Positions 50,376-59,355 of a DNA stretch of 64,000 nt are shown in pieces (within the stretch, counting starts at the first letter, position 1; each line of letters opens with the position of its first letter). Both the position numbers and the translations under genes were made by a program. Location of the stretch: the NCBI RefSeq assembly GCF_015712165.1, contig NZ_JADPZX010000003.1, positions 62,001-126,000 of the forward strand, read 5' to 3'. The notes beneath the pieces are model-generated. The model was given only the letters and a program-made list of their open reading frames with translations. It ran no database searches and was not told the DNA's origin. This DNA is from Streptomyces spinoverrucosus. Lineage in GTDB: Bacteria; Actinomycetota; Actinomycetes; Streptomycetales; Streptomycetaceae.

Positions 50376-51356
50376 TCAGTGCCCGATCACCGGGTAGTGG
50401 TCCGACAGGTTGGTGTACGTGTAGTCGGTGCCCCAGCTGGTCACCGTCCAGGGCGCGCTCTGCTCCTTGACGACGTCGTTCTTCCAGACCGCCGGCCGCG
50501 CGTGCCCCGCCCGGTGGAGCACGTAGTCGAGGTCCTCACGCGGGTCGTCGGGGTAGCGGTCCCGGGCGATGGAGTTCTCCGCGGTGTCGAAGGAGTACGG
50601 GTGCCCGGTACGCGCGTCGCTGTCCACCAGCCCCGCGTCCGTGAGCATCGAGGCGTGCTCGGCAGTGCGGGAGTCGACGTTCAGATCACCGGCGACCAGT
50701 ACCTGCTCGCTCGCCGGGATGTTCTTGCCGTCCAGGAACGCGTCGATCGTCCTGAACTGCCGGCTGCGCATCGCGGCCGCCTCGCCCGCGTCACAGCCCG
50801 GGTCGGTCGACTGGGCGTGCGTGCCGAGGACGTGCACCTTGGTGCCGTTCACGTTCAGGACGACGTACGCGAAGCCCTTGTTGGACCACCAGTCCGCCCC
50901 GCACGCGTCCTTGTAGACCCACTGCTCCTTGCGCACGATCGGCCACTTGCTGAGGATCGTGACCCCGCCGTCCTCGGGCGTCGTCGCCGAGTACGCCCCA
51001 CCGGTGGCGTCCCAGCCGCTCTTGCTCCGCCCGACCACGGGCGTCTGGTACGGGTACTCGCCCGCCACGGCGCTCCGCAGCGCGTCGGAGGAGGAGTTGT
51101 CGAACGCCTCCTGGACCACCACGACGTCGTTCCCCCGGAAGAAGGGCGCCCTGGCGATCTCCGAAGCCCGGTGGTCCTGGCCCCAGTTCGGGTAGAGGCT
51201 CTTGCTGAACAGGAAGACGTTGTACGACAGCACCTTGAGCGACGGCGCCTGCTCGGCGGCCACCGCGGCGGGCGCCGAGCCCGCGAGGCCGACGGCGGCG
51301 AGCGAGAACGCGAGCACGACTGCCCCGTGAGTGCGGCGCGGTGCGGAGAGCGTCAC
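50376..51356 (-). CDS. Secreted sphingomyelinase-like phosphodiesterase
   Basis: The 326-residue precursor has a signal peptide (GAVVLAFSLAAVGLAGSAPAAVAA) and an endonuclease/exonuclease/phosphatase fold close to bacterial neutral sphingomyelinases. Key motifs are LSYNVFLF, VVVVQEAFDNSS (metal-binding Glu), LGTHAQS, LVAGDLNVDS (Asp/Asn), DYVLHR and the final LSDHYPV catalytic His. It should cleave phosphodiester head groups of sphingolipids or phospholipids. GTG 51356 follows GGGAG with a seven-base spacer. It is convergent with the PI-PLC-like gene, both secreted lipid-head-group enzymes. Confidence 0.9.
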   Translation of the reverse strand: MTLSAPRRTHGAVVLAFSLAAVGLAGSAPAAVAAEQAPSLKVLSYNVFLFSKSLYPNWGQDHRASEIARAPFFRGNDVVVVQEAFDNSSSDALRSAVAGEYPYQTPVVGRSKSGWDATGGAYSATTPEDGGVTILSKWPIVRKEQWVYKDACGADWWSNKGFAYVVLNVNGTKVHVLGTHAQSTDPGCDAGEAAAMRSRQFRTIDAFLDGKNIPASEQVLVAGDLNVDSRTAEHASMLTDAGLVDSDARTGHPYSFDTAENSIARDRYPDDPREDLDYVLHRAGHARPAVWKNDVVKEQSAPWTVTSWGTDYTYTNLSDHYPVIGH

Positions 51357-51480
51357 TGGATCTCCCTGTGGGTGAAGGGGTGAGTGGCGCCGCACATCAA
51401 ACCACCTGGAGTTACTCCTAGGTAACACCCGTGCGCGGTACGGATGTCGGGAGGGCGTAGGTCAGGGGCCGAGGGCTGTT

Positions 51481-51939
51481 CTAGACCGTCCAGACCCCGT
51501 CCGACATCACATGCCGATGGGGCAGCTCGCGCTCCTCGTGCCACGCCTGCACCGCGCGCGGCCGCACCCGGTAGTAGGCGTACGTCGCCTTGTCCGCGCG
51601 TGGATCCCAGCCCGTCTTGGCGTGGAACGCCTCCGCCGCCGCGTCCGGCACCTCCTCGGCCGAGAAGGCCTCGGCGTCGCCGTCGATGAGGACCACGTCC
51701 CGCGTGTCCCCGAGCGCCAGCCGGGTCCGGCGGACCGCGCGCAGATTGCGGCCGGTGGGATTGCCCGGGCGGGTGGCCAGCCACACGGACTCGCCGTCCC
51801 ACACGAACCACAGCGGGACCAGGCACGGCACCCCGTCGGTGTCCGCCGAGGCCACCCAGATGTCCATCTCCCGTTCGAGCCGGGCCAGTACATCCTGCTT
51901 GCGGCGGGCGGCACTGCGCGGGGGTTCGGTGATCGTCAT
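51481..51939 (-). CDS. Pyridoxamine 5'-phosphate oxidase-like flavin/F420-binding protein
   Basis: The 152-residue protein has the split-barrel flavin-binding fold: MDIWVASADTDGVPCLVPLWFVWDGESVWLATR, followed by TGRNLRAVRRTRLALGDTRDVVLIDG. The order and the Arg/Thr loops match the PNPOx-like/F420-dependent group common in Streptomyces. It probably binds FMN or F420 and reduces small molecules; haem degradation or pyridoxal synthesis is not indicated. It follows the sphingomyelinase gene's promoter region on the same strand; no operon partner is apparent. Confidence 0.87.
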   Translation of the reverse strand: MTITEPPRSAARRKQDVLARLEREMDIWVASADTDGVPCLVPLWFVWDGESVWLATRPGNPTGRNLRAVRRTRLALGDTRDVVLIDGDAEAFSAEEVPDAAAEAFHAKTGWDPRADKATYAYYRVRPRAVQAWHEERELPHRHVMSDGVWTV

Positions 51940-52074
51940 GGCCCCGGACGCTAGCCGCTCGACTGCCGGAGCACCTCGGGCCCGAGGCGTAGGACTCCGG
52001 TCCCGGTGACGACTGGCGTCCGCGAGGTTTTACGTATAACCTCTTCCGTCAATCAGCCCTCCCGAAAGGCCCCG

Positions 52075-52467
52075 ATGAGACGCATCGCCCTGGTCACCCT
52101 CGTCGTCGACGACTACGACGAGGCGATCCGCTTCTACACCGAGGCGCTCGGATTCCGACTCGCCGAGGACACGCCGCGCGAGGACGGCTCCCGCTGGGTC
52201 GTGGTCGAGCCCGGGACGGAAGGCGCCGGCTCCGCCCTGCTGCTCGCCCGCGCCAAGGGTGAGGCCCAGCGCGCCCGAGTGGGTGACCAGACCGGCGGCC
52301 GCGTCGGCTTCTTCCTGCACACCGACGACTTCGCCCGCGATCACGCCCGGATGCTGGCCGCGGGCGTGAGCTTCCTGGAGGAGCCGCGGCACGAGCCGTA
52401 CGGCACGGTCGCCGTCTTCCAGGACCTGTACGGCAACCGGTGGGACCTGCTGCAGCCCGCCCCCTGA
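52075..52467 (+). CDS. VOC (glyoxalase/dioxygenase) superfamily protein
   Basis: The 130-residue protein consists of two beta-alpha-beta-beta-beta modules: ALVTLVVDDYDEAIRFYTEALGFRLAEDTP and GFFLHTDDFARDHARMLAAGVSFLEEPRHEPYGTVAVFQDLYGNRWDLLQP. The terminal Tyr-Gly-Asn-x-Trp-Asp-Leu and metal-binding positions are those of the VOC family. Functions range from glyoxalase to antibiotic-binding proteins, so no substrate is assigned. Its 3' side is followed by a 470-bp minisatellite before the adenosine deaminase gene. Confidence 0.9.
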   Translation: MRRIALVTLVVDDYDEAIRFYTEALGFRLAEDTPREDGSRWVVVEPGTEGAGSALLLARAKGEAQRARVGDQTGGRVGFFLHTDDFARDHARMLAAGVSFLEEPRHEPYGTVAVFQDLYGNRWDLLQPAP

Positions 52468-52498
52468 CCGCCGCGGCCCGCAAGCCCGCCAGCTTCCG

Positions 52499-52970
52499 CC
52501 GTCTCCGCTCCGGACCCGCCGTCCGCTCCGTCGCCTCCGCTGCGGAACCCTAGTCTGCTCCGCCGTCTCCGCTTCCGCTCCGCCGTCTCCGCTCCGGATC
52601 CGCCGTACGCTCCCGCCGTCTCCGCTGCGGAACGCCCGTCCGCTCCGCCGTCCCTGCTCCCGACCCGTCGTCCTCCGTCGCCTCCGCTGCGGAAAACGCC
52701 GGTCCGCTCCCGCCGTCTCCGCTCCGGGACGCCAGTCCGCTCCGCCGTCCCCGCTTCCGACCCGTCGTCCGCTCCGTCGCCTCCGCTGCGGAACTCCAGT
52801 CCGCTCCCGCCGTCTCCGCTCCGGAACGCCCATCCGATCCGCCGTCCCTGCTCCCGACCCGCCGTCTCCGCTCCGGAACGCCAGTCCCCTCCGCCGTCCC
52901 CGCTTCGGGACGCCGTCCGCTCCGCCCCCTCCCCTGCGGACCCCCCGTCCGCTCCGCCGCCTCCCTTCCG
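52499..52970. repeat. GC-rich minisatellite with exact 97-bp higher-order repeat
   Basis: About fifteen ~30-bp units built on YCTCCGCTSCGG and CCGTCCGCTCCGCCG words fill the gap before the adenosine deaminase gene. They are arranged in a higher-order unit of 97 bp: CCGCCGTCC followed by C-rich words recurs at 52645, 52742 and 52839. No frame has coding features other than repetitive Arg/Gly. Its promoter role for the downstream gene is unknown. Confidence 0.85.
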
Positions 52971-53009
52971 CACCCTCACTTCGAACAACCCGCCCGAGAA
53001 AGACGCACC

Positions 53010-54074
53010 ATGACTGCTACGCGCGTAGACATCGAAACCCTCCGCCGCCTCCCGAAGGCCGTCCTGCACGACCACCTCGACGGCGGCCTGCGCCCCGCCA
53101 CCGTCGTCGAGCTCGCGGAGACGGTCGGCCACACCCTGCCCACCACCGACCCCGACGCGCTGGCCGCCTGGTACTACGACGCCGCGAACTCCGGCGACCT
53201 GGTGCGCTACATCGCCACCTTCGAGCACACCCTCGCCGTGATGCAGACCCGCGAGGGCCTGCTGCGCACCGCCGAGGAGTACGTCCTCGATCTCGCGGCG
53301 GACGGTGTCGTCTACGGCGAGGTGCGTTACGCGCCGGAGCTGATGATCAGGGGCGGGCTGACCCTGCCCGAGGTCGTCGAGACCGTGCAGGAGGGGCTCG
53401 CGGCGGGCATGGCCAAGGCGGCCGCCGCCGGCACGCCGGTACGGGTCGGGACGCTGCTGTGCGGCATGCGGATGTTCGACCGCAGCCGGGAGATCGCCGA
53501 CCTCGCCGTCGCCTTCCGGGACGCCGGCGTCGTCGGTTTCGACATAGCCGGCGCCGAGGACGGCTTCCCGCCCGCCGACCACCTGGCCGCCTTCGAGCAC
53601 CTGCGCCACGAGAACGTGCCGTTCACCATCCACGCCGGTGAGGCGCACGGTCTGCCCAGCATCCACCAGGCGCTCCAGGTGTGCGGCGCCCAGCGCATCG
53701 GGCACGGCGTGCGGATCACCGACGACATCGTGGACGGCAAGCTCGGCCGTCTCGCCGGGTGGGTCCGCGACCGCCGGATCGCGCTGGAGATGTGCCCGAC
53801 CTCCAACCTCCAGACCGGCGCCGCCACCTCGATCGCCGAGCACCCCATCACGGCGCTCAAGGACCTCGGCTTCCGGGTCACGCTCAACACCGACAACCGC
53901 CTGGTCTCCGGCACGACCATGACCCGTGAGATGTCCCTGCTGGTCGAGGAGGCGGGCTGGACGGTCGAGGATCTGCGCACGGTGACCGTGAACGCCGTCA
54001 AGAGCGCGTTCATCCCGTTCGACGAGCGGGGCGCCCTCATCCGGGACGTGATCCTGCCCGGCTACGAGGCCTGA
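53010..54074 (+). CDS. add: Adenosine deaminase
   Basis: The 354-residue TIM-barrel metalloenzyme has HDHLDG (20-25), two zinc-binding His, HAGEAHG (~210) with the third His and catalytic Glu, IGHGVRI (~232), and [11 protein letters not shown] (~290) with zinc-binding and catalytic Asp residues. It converts adenosine or deoxyadenosine to inosine in purine salvage. Length equals the bacterial norm. The gene is monocistronic, preceded by the minisatellite. Its 3' end overlaps the convergent DinB-like gene by 13 bp. Confidence 0.95.
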   Translation: MTATRVDIETLRRLPKAVLHDHLDGGLRPATVVELAETVGHTLPTTDPDALAAWYYDAANSGDLVRYIATFEHTLAVMQTREGLLRTAEEYVLDLAADGVVYGEVRYAPELMIRGGLTLPEVVETVQEGLAAGMAKAAAAGTPVRVGTLLCGMRMFDRSREIADLAVAFRDAGVVGFDIAGAEDGFPPADHLAAFEHLRHENVPFTIHAGEAHGLPSIHQALQVCGAQRIGHGVRITDDIVDGKLGRLAGWVRDRRIALEMCPTSNLQTGAATSIAEHPITALKDLGFRVTLNTDNRLVSGTTMTREMSLLVEEAGWTVEDLRTVTVNAVKSAFIPFDERGALIRDVILPGYEA

Positions 54075-54571
54075 AGCAGTCCCCGTACGAAAGCGGCCTG
54101 TCCGACGTGCTGAAGGTCGTCGGACAGGACGCTCACCAGCCGTACGCCGAGGCTGACCGGCGGATCCCAGCGGTCGTCGACGATTTCTTCGAGGTCCTTG
54201 GCGGTCAGCCCGCGCACGAAGCCGAGCGTCTGCTCGTGCACGGCGTCGTAGTAGCCGGTGAGCAGGTCGGGGGAGTCGACGCGCACCTTGGCGACCTTCG
54301 CCGAACTGTGCCCGTACCCGGTGTCATGGCGCGGCAGCCCGAGCCCGAAGCGCTTCTCCCAGTCCTGCGCCAGCCAGACCTGGTCGAGCCCGGAGGCGTC
54401 GGCGATGTGGTCGTCCTGGACGCGGCTGAGGTGCCAGACCAGCCAGGCGACGGAGTTGGCGGCGGGGCCGGGACGGGCGTTGAGGTCGTCGGCCGAGAGG
54501 CCTTCGACGACGGCGTGGACTTCTTCCTGGATGCGGCTGTAGCCGTCGGTGAGGATGTCCTTGGCGTGCAT
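54062..54571 (-). CDS. DinB / mycothiol-dependent maleylpyruvate isomerase-like protein
   Basis: The 169-residue four-helix bundle matches the DinB/MDMPI family: [30 protein letters not shown] supplies the first metal-binding His, and the second and third are in [12 protein letters not shown] and [12 protein letters not shown]. Actinobacterial members are mycothiol-dependent S-transferases or isomerases. The three-His site appears complete. ATG 54571 is preferred (54583 is also possible). It follows the LysR gene on the same strand, with 12-bp tandem repeats in the 101-bp gap, and overlaps the end of the adenosine deaminase gene. Confidence 0.88.
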   Translation of the reverse strand: MHAKDILTDGYSRIQEEVHAVVEGLSADDLNARPGPAANSVAWLVWHLSRVQDDHIADASGLDQVWLAQDWEKRFGLGLPRHDTGYGHSSAKVAKVRVDSPDLLTGYYDAVHEQTLGFVRGLTAKDLEEIVDDRWDPPVSLGVRLVSVLSDDLQHVGQAAFVRGLLQAS

Positions 54572-54630
54572 ACGTCCCACCATGGCGCATCGCCGGGATT
54601 CCCACGACGGCACATCGCCGCGCGTCAGGG

Positions 54631-54678
54631 GTCGATTCAGCAGCCGCTTCAGGAGTCGCTTCAGTGGTCGCTTCAGGA
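54631..54678. repeat. Four tandem 12-bp units (GTCGCTTCAGGA)
   Basis: GTCGATTCAGCA, GCCGCTTCAGGA, GTCGCTTCAGTG and GTCGCTTCAGGA follow without gaps. They lie between the LysR stop, which they overlap, and the DinB-like start. Confidence 0.8.
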
Positions 54679-55548
54679 GTCGAGGAGCGTCATCAGTGCC
54701 CGCGCCGCCGGGCTCGTCGCCTCCCGGGGCGGCAGCAGGGCGACCGTCTCGTACACCGCCTCGCCGGTGCCCTTGAGGGGCAGCGCGGTGAGTGAGGCAC
54801 GCTTGTGGCGGAAGTGGTGCGGTACGACGGCGATGCCCAGGTTCTCGTCCAGCAGGTCGAGCAGGCTGTGCACGTCGTTCACCTCCAGCGCCACTGTCCG
54901 CCGTACGCCCGCCCCGGCGAACGCGGCGTCGGTGGCGCGGCGCGGCCCCCAGTCGGGGTGGAAGTCCACGAACACCTCGCCGCCCAGCTCCTGAGGCGTC
55001 ACGGCCGCCCCGGCGGTGGCGAGGCGGTGGGTGGGATGGCACAGGACCGTCATCGGCTCGCTGGTCAGCGGTACGGAGCGCAGCTGGTCGGTGTCCTCCT
55101 GGGTGCGCACCGCGAAGGCCAGGTCCAGGCGCCCCGCGGCGACCTCCTCCGCCAGCGCGCCCGAGCCCGCCTGCCGCAGGCAGATCTCCACATCCGGGTG
55201 CCGGTGCCGGAACGCGGCGAGCAGCCGCGCCACGTTCACCCCCGCGATGCACTGCTCGGTGCCCAGCGCGAGCATGCCGCGCAGTACGCCCTGCACCGCG
55301 GCCACCGCCTCATGGGCGGCCCGCACCTGCGCCAGGATCCGCTCGGCCTCATCCAGCAGCGCCCGCCCGGCCGGGGTGAGCGTCACCCGGCGGGTGGTCC
55401 GCACGAACAGCGGGGTCTGCAACTCCCGCTCCAGCGACCGGATCGAGGCCGACAGGCCCGACTGGGACACCATCAGCCGTTCGGCCGCCCGGGTGAAGTG
55501 CTGGTCCTCGGCGACCGCGACGAAGTGCTGGAGATGACGCAGTTCCAT
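54673..55548 (-). CDS. LysR-family transcriptional regulator
   Basis: The 291-residue protein has the N-terminal winged helix (LRHLQHFVAVAEDQHFTRAAERLMVSQSGLSASIRSLERELQTPLFVRTTR) and a periplasmic-binding-protein-like effector domain (~90-291). It is divergent from the aldo/keto reductase gene with a 116-bp gap, the standard arrangement in which a LysR protein controls its neighbour. The gap contains AT-rich TGAATTTCATCGGATT, possibly its T-N11-A site. The effector is unknown. Confidence 0.93.
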   Translation of the reverse strand: MELRHLQHFVAVAEDQHFTRAAERLMVSQSGLSASIRSLERELQTPLFVRTTRRVTLTPAGRALLDEAERILAQVRAAHEAVAAVQGVLRGMLALGTEQCIAGVNVARLLAAFRHRHPDVEICLRQAGSGALAEEVAAGRLDLAFAVRTQEDTDQLRSVPLTSEPMTVLCHPTHRLATAGAAVTPQELGGEVFVDFHPDWGPRRATDAAFAGAGVRRTVALEVNDVHSLLDLLDENLGIAVVPHHFRHKRASLTALPLKGTGEAVYETVALLPPREATSPAARALMTLLDS

Positions 55549-55664
55549 GACTGAGAAGCGTAGTCGCTGAATTTCATCGGATTCTTCTGTTGGACCACTG
55601 CCCGCAGGTCACGAAAGAGTGAGGGCCACACTGTTCCATCCGTGCCAACCCCTCTGGAGTCGCG

Positions 55665-56654
55665 TTGTACACGGCACACCCCGACCGCTACGCGGACATG
55701 CCCTACCGGCGCACCGGACGCAGCGGCCTCAAGCTCCCCGCGTTGTCGCTCGGCCTGTGGCACAACTTCGGCCCCGACCGCCCCGTCGAGACCCAGCGGG
55801 CCATCCTGCGCCGGGCCTTCGACCTCGGTGTCACCCACTTCGACCTGGCCAACAACTACGGCCCGCCGCCCGGCGCCGCCGAGACCGCGTTCGGCGAGGC
55901 GCTCAGGGCCGACTTCGCGCCGTACCGCGACGAGCTGGTGATCTCCACGAAGGCCGGCTACCTGATGTGGCCCGGCCCGTACGGCGAGTGGGGCTCGCGC
56001 AAGTACCTGCTGTCCTCGCTGGACCAGAGCCTGAAGCGGATGGGCCTGGACTACGTCGACATCTTCTACTCGCACCGCCCGGACCCCGAGACTCCGCTGG
56101 AGGAGACGATGGGCGCCCTGCACTCGGCGGTCCAGCAGGGCAAGGCGCTCTACGTCGGCGTCTCGAACTACTCCCCGGAGCAGACCCGCGAGGCCGCCCG
56201 CATCCTGGGCGAGCTGGGCACCCCGCTCCTGATCCACCAGCCGCGCTACTCCATGCTCGACCGCCGCCCCGAGGAGGGCCTGCTGGACGCGCTGGACGAG
56301 CTGCAGGTCGGCTCCATCGCCTACTCGCCGCTGGACCAGGGGCTGCTCACCGGCCGCTACCTCGACGGCATCCCGGAGGACTCGCGGGCCGCGAGCGACA
56401 GCCCGTTCCTGAACTCCGAGGCGCTGACCGAGGAGCTGGTCGGTCGGCTGCGGGCCCTCGACGACATCGCCAAGTCCCGCGGCCAGTCGCTGGCCCAGAT
56501 GGCCCTCGCCTGGGTGCTGCGTGGCGGCCGGGTGACCTCCGCCCTGGTCGGCGCGAGCAGCCCGGAGCAGCTTCAGGACAGCGTCGCCGCGATCGGCAAC
56601 CTCGACTTCGACGCGGAGGAGCTGTCCCGCATCGACGCCATCGCGCTGGCCTGA
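55665..56654 (+). CDS. Aldo/keto reductase (YghZ-like)
   Basis: The 329-residue TIM-barrel reductase has DLANNYGPPPGAAE with catalytic Asp and Tyr, ISTKAGYLMWPGPYGEWGSRKYLL with Lys, and YSHRPDPETPLEETM with His. The GPYG…GSRKYL stretch and the C-terminal NADPH-site GASSPEQL are typical of the YghZ/Kv-beta subgroup, which reduces glyceraldehyde-3-phosphate and methylglyoxal. The TTG start at 55665 is supported by GGAG five bases upstream and by the immediate start of the fold. It is divergent from a LysR regulator that probably controls it. Confidence 0.92.
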   Translation: MYTAHPDRYADMPYRRTGRSGLKLPALSLGLWHNFGPDRPVETQRAILRRAFDLGVTHFDLANNYGPPPGAAETAFGEALRADFAPYRDELVISTKAGYLMWPGPYGEWGSRKYLLSSLDQSLKRMGLDYVDIFYSHRPDPETPLEETMGALHSAVQQGKALYVGVSNYSPEQTREAARILGELGTPLLIHQPRYSMLDRRPEEGLLDALDELQVGSIAYSPLDQGLLTGRYLDGIPEDSRAASDSPFLNSEALTEELVGRLRALDDIAKSRGQSLAQMALAWVLRGGRVTSALVGASSPEQLQDSVAAIGNLDFDAEELSRIDAIALA

Positions 56655-56717
56655 TCCGCGTGGTCCGCGGCCGTGTCCGCAGCGGCACGGCCGCGGCCAG
56701 GTCTGCCGACGGTTCGG

Positions 56718-57782
56718 TCAGTCGGCCGCGGCCTCGATGAGGGAGAACGGTGCGGCCTCCGCGAGCGGGGTGACCGAGGTGACGGACAGGCCCGCCCGGT
56801 GGCACACGTCCTCGAAGTCCGTGCGGGTGCGCTCCCTGCCGCCCACGTTCACCAGCATGTTGAGGTCGCTGAGATAGGTGAGTCCGGCCTCGGTGACATG
56901 GGTATCGTCGGTGGTGTCGACGACCTCGGGAAGCACCGGCTCCACGATCAGCACGCGGCCGCCGGGCGGCAGGACGTCTCGGCAGTGGCTCAGGATCGTG
57001 ACCGCCTGTTCGTCCGCCCAGTCGTGCAGGACGCTCTTGATCAGGTAGAGGTCCGAGCCCTCGGGGACCCGACGGAAGAAGTCTCCCGCGACCAGCGAGC
57101 AGCGTTCCGTGAGGCCGTGCCGCTCCAGTGTCTTCGGCGCCTGGGCCAGGCCCTCCTTCGTGTCGTAGACGACGCCGGTGAGATCCGGATGTGCGCCGAG
57201 CACGCGGGCCAGGAGCGTTCCGTCTCCGCCGCCGACGTCCGTGACCCGGGTGAACCGGCCGAAGTCGAAGGCGTGCGGCAGTACCGCGGCGGTCTCCCCG
57301 GTGGCCTGACTCATCGCCGCGTTGAACTCCGCGGAAAGGTCGGGGTCCTTCGCGAGGTGGCTGAAGAAGTCCGTACCGAAGACGGCGTCGAACGCGGTGT
57401 CGCCGGTGCGGACGCTGCCGTCCAGGTGCTCCCAGGCGCGCATCACTTCCGGCTCGGTGAACACCCGCACGAACGATGTGAGCGCGTCCGGGTGGTGGGG
57501 ATCGAGGAGTGCGCCCGCCGGGGCCACCGAGAATGAGCCGGGTGTGTGTTCCTCCAGCAGACCGAGGCCGGTCAGGGCGCGCAGCAGCCGGGTCATGGGC
57601 TGGGGCTCGGCCCCGGCGTCGGCGGCCACTTCGGCGGCCCGGCGTCGCTTGTCGCCGATCAGCTCGACCACCCGCAACCGGACCGCCGCGCGCACGGTCT
57701 GCGCGGCCATGCTCCCGAAGACGAGCCGGACGATCAGGCCGCGCTCTGCCATGCCTGCTGCCCGCGCATCGGTGTTCGCCAC
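56718..57782 (-). CDS. SAM-dependent O-methyltransferase (AcnO/hydroxyneurosporene-type)
   Basis: The 354-residue protein has the N-terminal dimerisation winged helix of small-molecule O-methyltransferases (AQTVRAAVRLRVVELIGDKRRRAAEVA…PMTRLLRALTGLGLLEE). A Rossmann SAM domain follows, with DVGGGDGTLLA (motif I), VAGDFFRRVPEG, and LIKSVLHDWADEQ, where the His acts as catalytic base. Such enzymes modify polyketides and other secondary metabolites; no biosynthetic cluster is visible. GTG 57782 follows GGAAGGA with a suitable spacer. Two exact 18-bp repeats lie 23-61 bp upstream, next to an AraC-type gene on the same strand. Confidence 0.92.
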   Translation of the reverse strand: MANTDARAAGMAERGLIVRLVFGSMAAQTVRAAVRLRVVELIGDKRRRAAEVAADAGAEPQPMTRLLRALTGLGLLEEHTPGSFSVAPAGALLDPHHPDALTSFVRVFTEPEVMRAWEHLDGSVRTGDTAFDAVFGTDFFSHLAKDPDLSAEFNAAMSQATGETAAVLPHAFDFGRFTRVTDVGGGDGTLLARVLGAHPDLTGVVYDTKEGLAQAPKTLERHGLTERCSLVAGDFFRRVPEGSDLYLIKSVLHDWADEQAVTILSHCRDVLPPGGRVLIVEPVLPEVVDTTDDTHVTEAGLTYLSDLNMLVNVGGRERTRTDFEDVCHRAGLSVTSVTPLAEAAPFSLIEAAAD

Positions 57783-57804
57783 AGGTTTCTTCCTTCCGTG
57801 GTCG

Positions 57805-57843
57805 GTTCGGCACGTACTTGAATTCGTTCGGCACGTACTTGAA
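57805..57843. promoter_or_regulatory. Two identical 18-bp direct repeats with 21-bp period
   Basis: GTTCGGCACGTACTTGAA occurs at 57805-57822 and 57826-57843, separated by TTC. A 21-bp period equals two helical turns, as in binding sites of AraC-type activators. The repeats lie in the 92-bp gap between the AraC-type gene and the methyltransferase gene. Confidence 0.7.
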
Positions 57844-57874
57844 AAGGGGACGGTCCCTGATCGGCAGGTCCTGG

Positions 57875-58702
57875 CTAGCCGGCGGACGTCGCACCACCCG
57901 CCAGGGCGCCCGGTGTGCACCCCGCGAAGGCCAGCACGTCGCGGTGGAGATGGGCCTGGTCGACGTATCCGCACGCCAGGGCGACGCCGGCGGCGTTCTC
58001 GCCCGCGCACAGGGCCCGGGCGGCGTGGTCGAAGCGGACCAGCATGGCGGCGCGCTTGGGGGTGAGGCCGATCTGAGCGGTGAACCTGGACCACAGCCGC
58101 TTGCGGCTCCATCCGCAGGACGCGGCGAGGTCGTCGACCCGTACCCGGCCTCGACGGGCCACGATGTGGTCCCAGGCGGCGGCGACCTCCGGCGTCGTCG
58201 ACGGAGCCCGCGCAGCCCGCCGCGTGAGGAACTCGTCCATCAGCGTGAGGCGTTCTTGCCACGTCGAGGCGTCGGTCAGCCGCTCGCGCAGGCGTCGCTC
58301 GTGCCGCCCCCACAGGTCCTCGAGACTGGTGACGGAGCCGTCCAGCTCGCGCGGGGAGACGCCCAGCAGCGCATGGGCGGCCGCGGGTGACAGGCCCATC
58401 TCAAGGCACTCGACGCGCTCGCCGAGGATGCGGGTCGGACCGGGCGACAACGCGGCGACGAGGCTTCTGAAGGGCCGGCGCCCAGCGGTGCCCTCGACCG
58501 TGAACGGTTCCTCCCCGAGCCCGATGACGACGATCACGGCAGGCTGGGGCAGTACCCGCATATCCAGCCCGGCATCGACACGGTCGCGGAATCCGGCCAT
58601 CCGGACGCCGTCGAGGGACGTGCCGCCGAGTGGACGGGCGACCTCCCAGCCGTCCTCGGTGTCGCGGTGCACGGGGGCGGACCCCACTGCGTAGCTGCCC
58701 AT
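57875..58702 (-). CDS. AraC-family transcriptional regulator
   Basis: The 275-residue protein has an N-terminal cupin-like sensing region (~1-165) and a C-terminal double helix-turn-helix (RVRVDDLAASCGWSRKRLWSRFTAQIGLTPKRAAMLVRFDHAARALCAG, then GVALACGYVDQAHLHRDVLAFAGCTP). The second HTH carries the family pattern A-x-x-x-G-[YF]-x-x-x-x-x-x-x-x-[FLV]. The methyltransferase gene follows 92 bp downstream on the same strand, with two direct repeats in the gap. It probably activates that gene in response to a ligand. Confidence 0.93.
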   Translation of the reverse strand: MGSYAVGSAPVHRDTEDGWEVARPLGGTSLDGVRMAGFRDRVDAGLDMRVLPQPAVIVVIGLGEEPFTVEGTAGRRPFRSLVAALSPGPTRILGERVECLEMGLSPAAAHALLGVSPRELDGSVTSLEDLWGRHERRLRERLTDASTWQERLTLMDEFLTRRAARAPSTTPEVAAAWDHIVARRGRVRVDDLAASCGWSRKRLWSRFTAQIGLTPKRAAMLVRFDHAARALCAGENAAGVALACGYVDQAHLHRDVLAFAGCTPGALAGGATSAG

Positions 58703-58763
58703 GCCCCTACGGTCGCCGACTTCGGCGGCCCTGTCTTGGACGAATGTTCCGCGGGCCCAGGCC

Positions 58764-59051
58764 CTAGGTGCCGAGGCGCTCCTCCAGGTGCACGGTCACC
58801 GTGTCGCCCTCCTTCTTGCCGATCGCCCTGCGCACATCCGCCTTGACGGGCAGCTTGTGCGTGCCGTCGCCCAGGGCCATGAAAGAGCTCTGGAATGGGT
58901 GCCCGTCGATGGTGCCGCGGATCTTGACCAGTCCGCGGGTGCCGAAGAATGCGACGGATTCGGGCCAGACGACATACGTCCATCCGCCTTTGCTCGGGCT
59001 CTTGCGCAGGACGGCCGTGAATTCCGCGTCCACGTTTCCGGTGATCCCCAT
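58764..59051 (-). CDS. DUF1905 domain protein
   Basis: The 95-residue protein is a single DUF1905 beta-barrel: [82 protein letters not shown]. The swapped-hairpin AbrB-like ending ([14 protein letters not shown]) is typical. Larger homologues carry a C-terminal YdeI/OmdA domain that is absent here. Function is unknown. ATG 59051 follows GGAGG with a five-base spacer. Confidence 0.9.
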   Translation of the reverse strand: MGITGNVDAEFTAVLRKSPSKGGWTYVVWPESVAFFGTRGLVKIRGTIDGHPFQSSFMALGDGTHKLPVKADVRRAIGKKEGDTVTVHLEERLGT

Positions 59052-59355
59052 GGCGGCCTCCGCTGGCAGCGATCTCGAAGGGTTTCGGTCATCAGACCCC
59101 GGAAAGGCGAAAAACTCATCGCGGAAGATCTCACTCCGGTCCAGTCCGAAGATCCACCCCGCGCGGCCTGGGCACCTCACCCGCCGCATTCCGGCCAATA
59201 CGCCCGGTGAATATGCCAGGAGACTGGCCGGAAAGACATGGTGACAGTGATTCAAGAGTGAAGATACTCGAACCTCAGGGACTGTTTCACACGCACAGGA
59301 GCCGCACCGAAAGCGAGGCATACCGCAAGCGGGCGACGCGACGGGGGAGGCGAAC

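Noticed and set aside
52499..52970. Minisatellite considered as a CRISPR array
   Set aside because: Units are degenerate and directly contiguous, with no unique spacers, no palindromic repeat and no cas genes.
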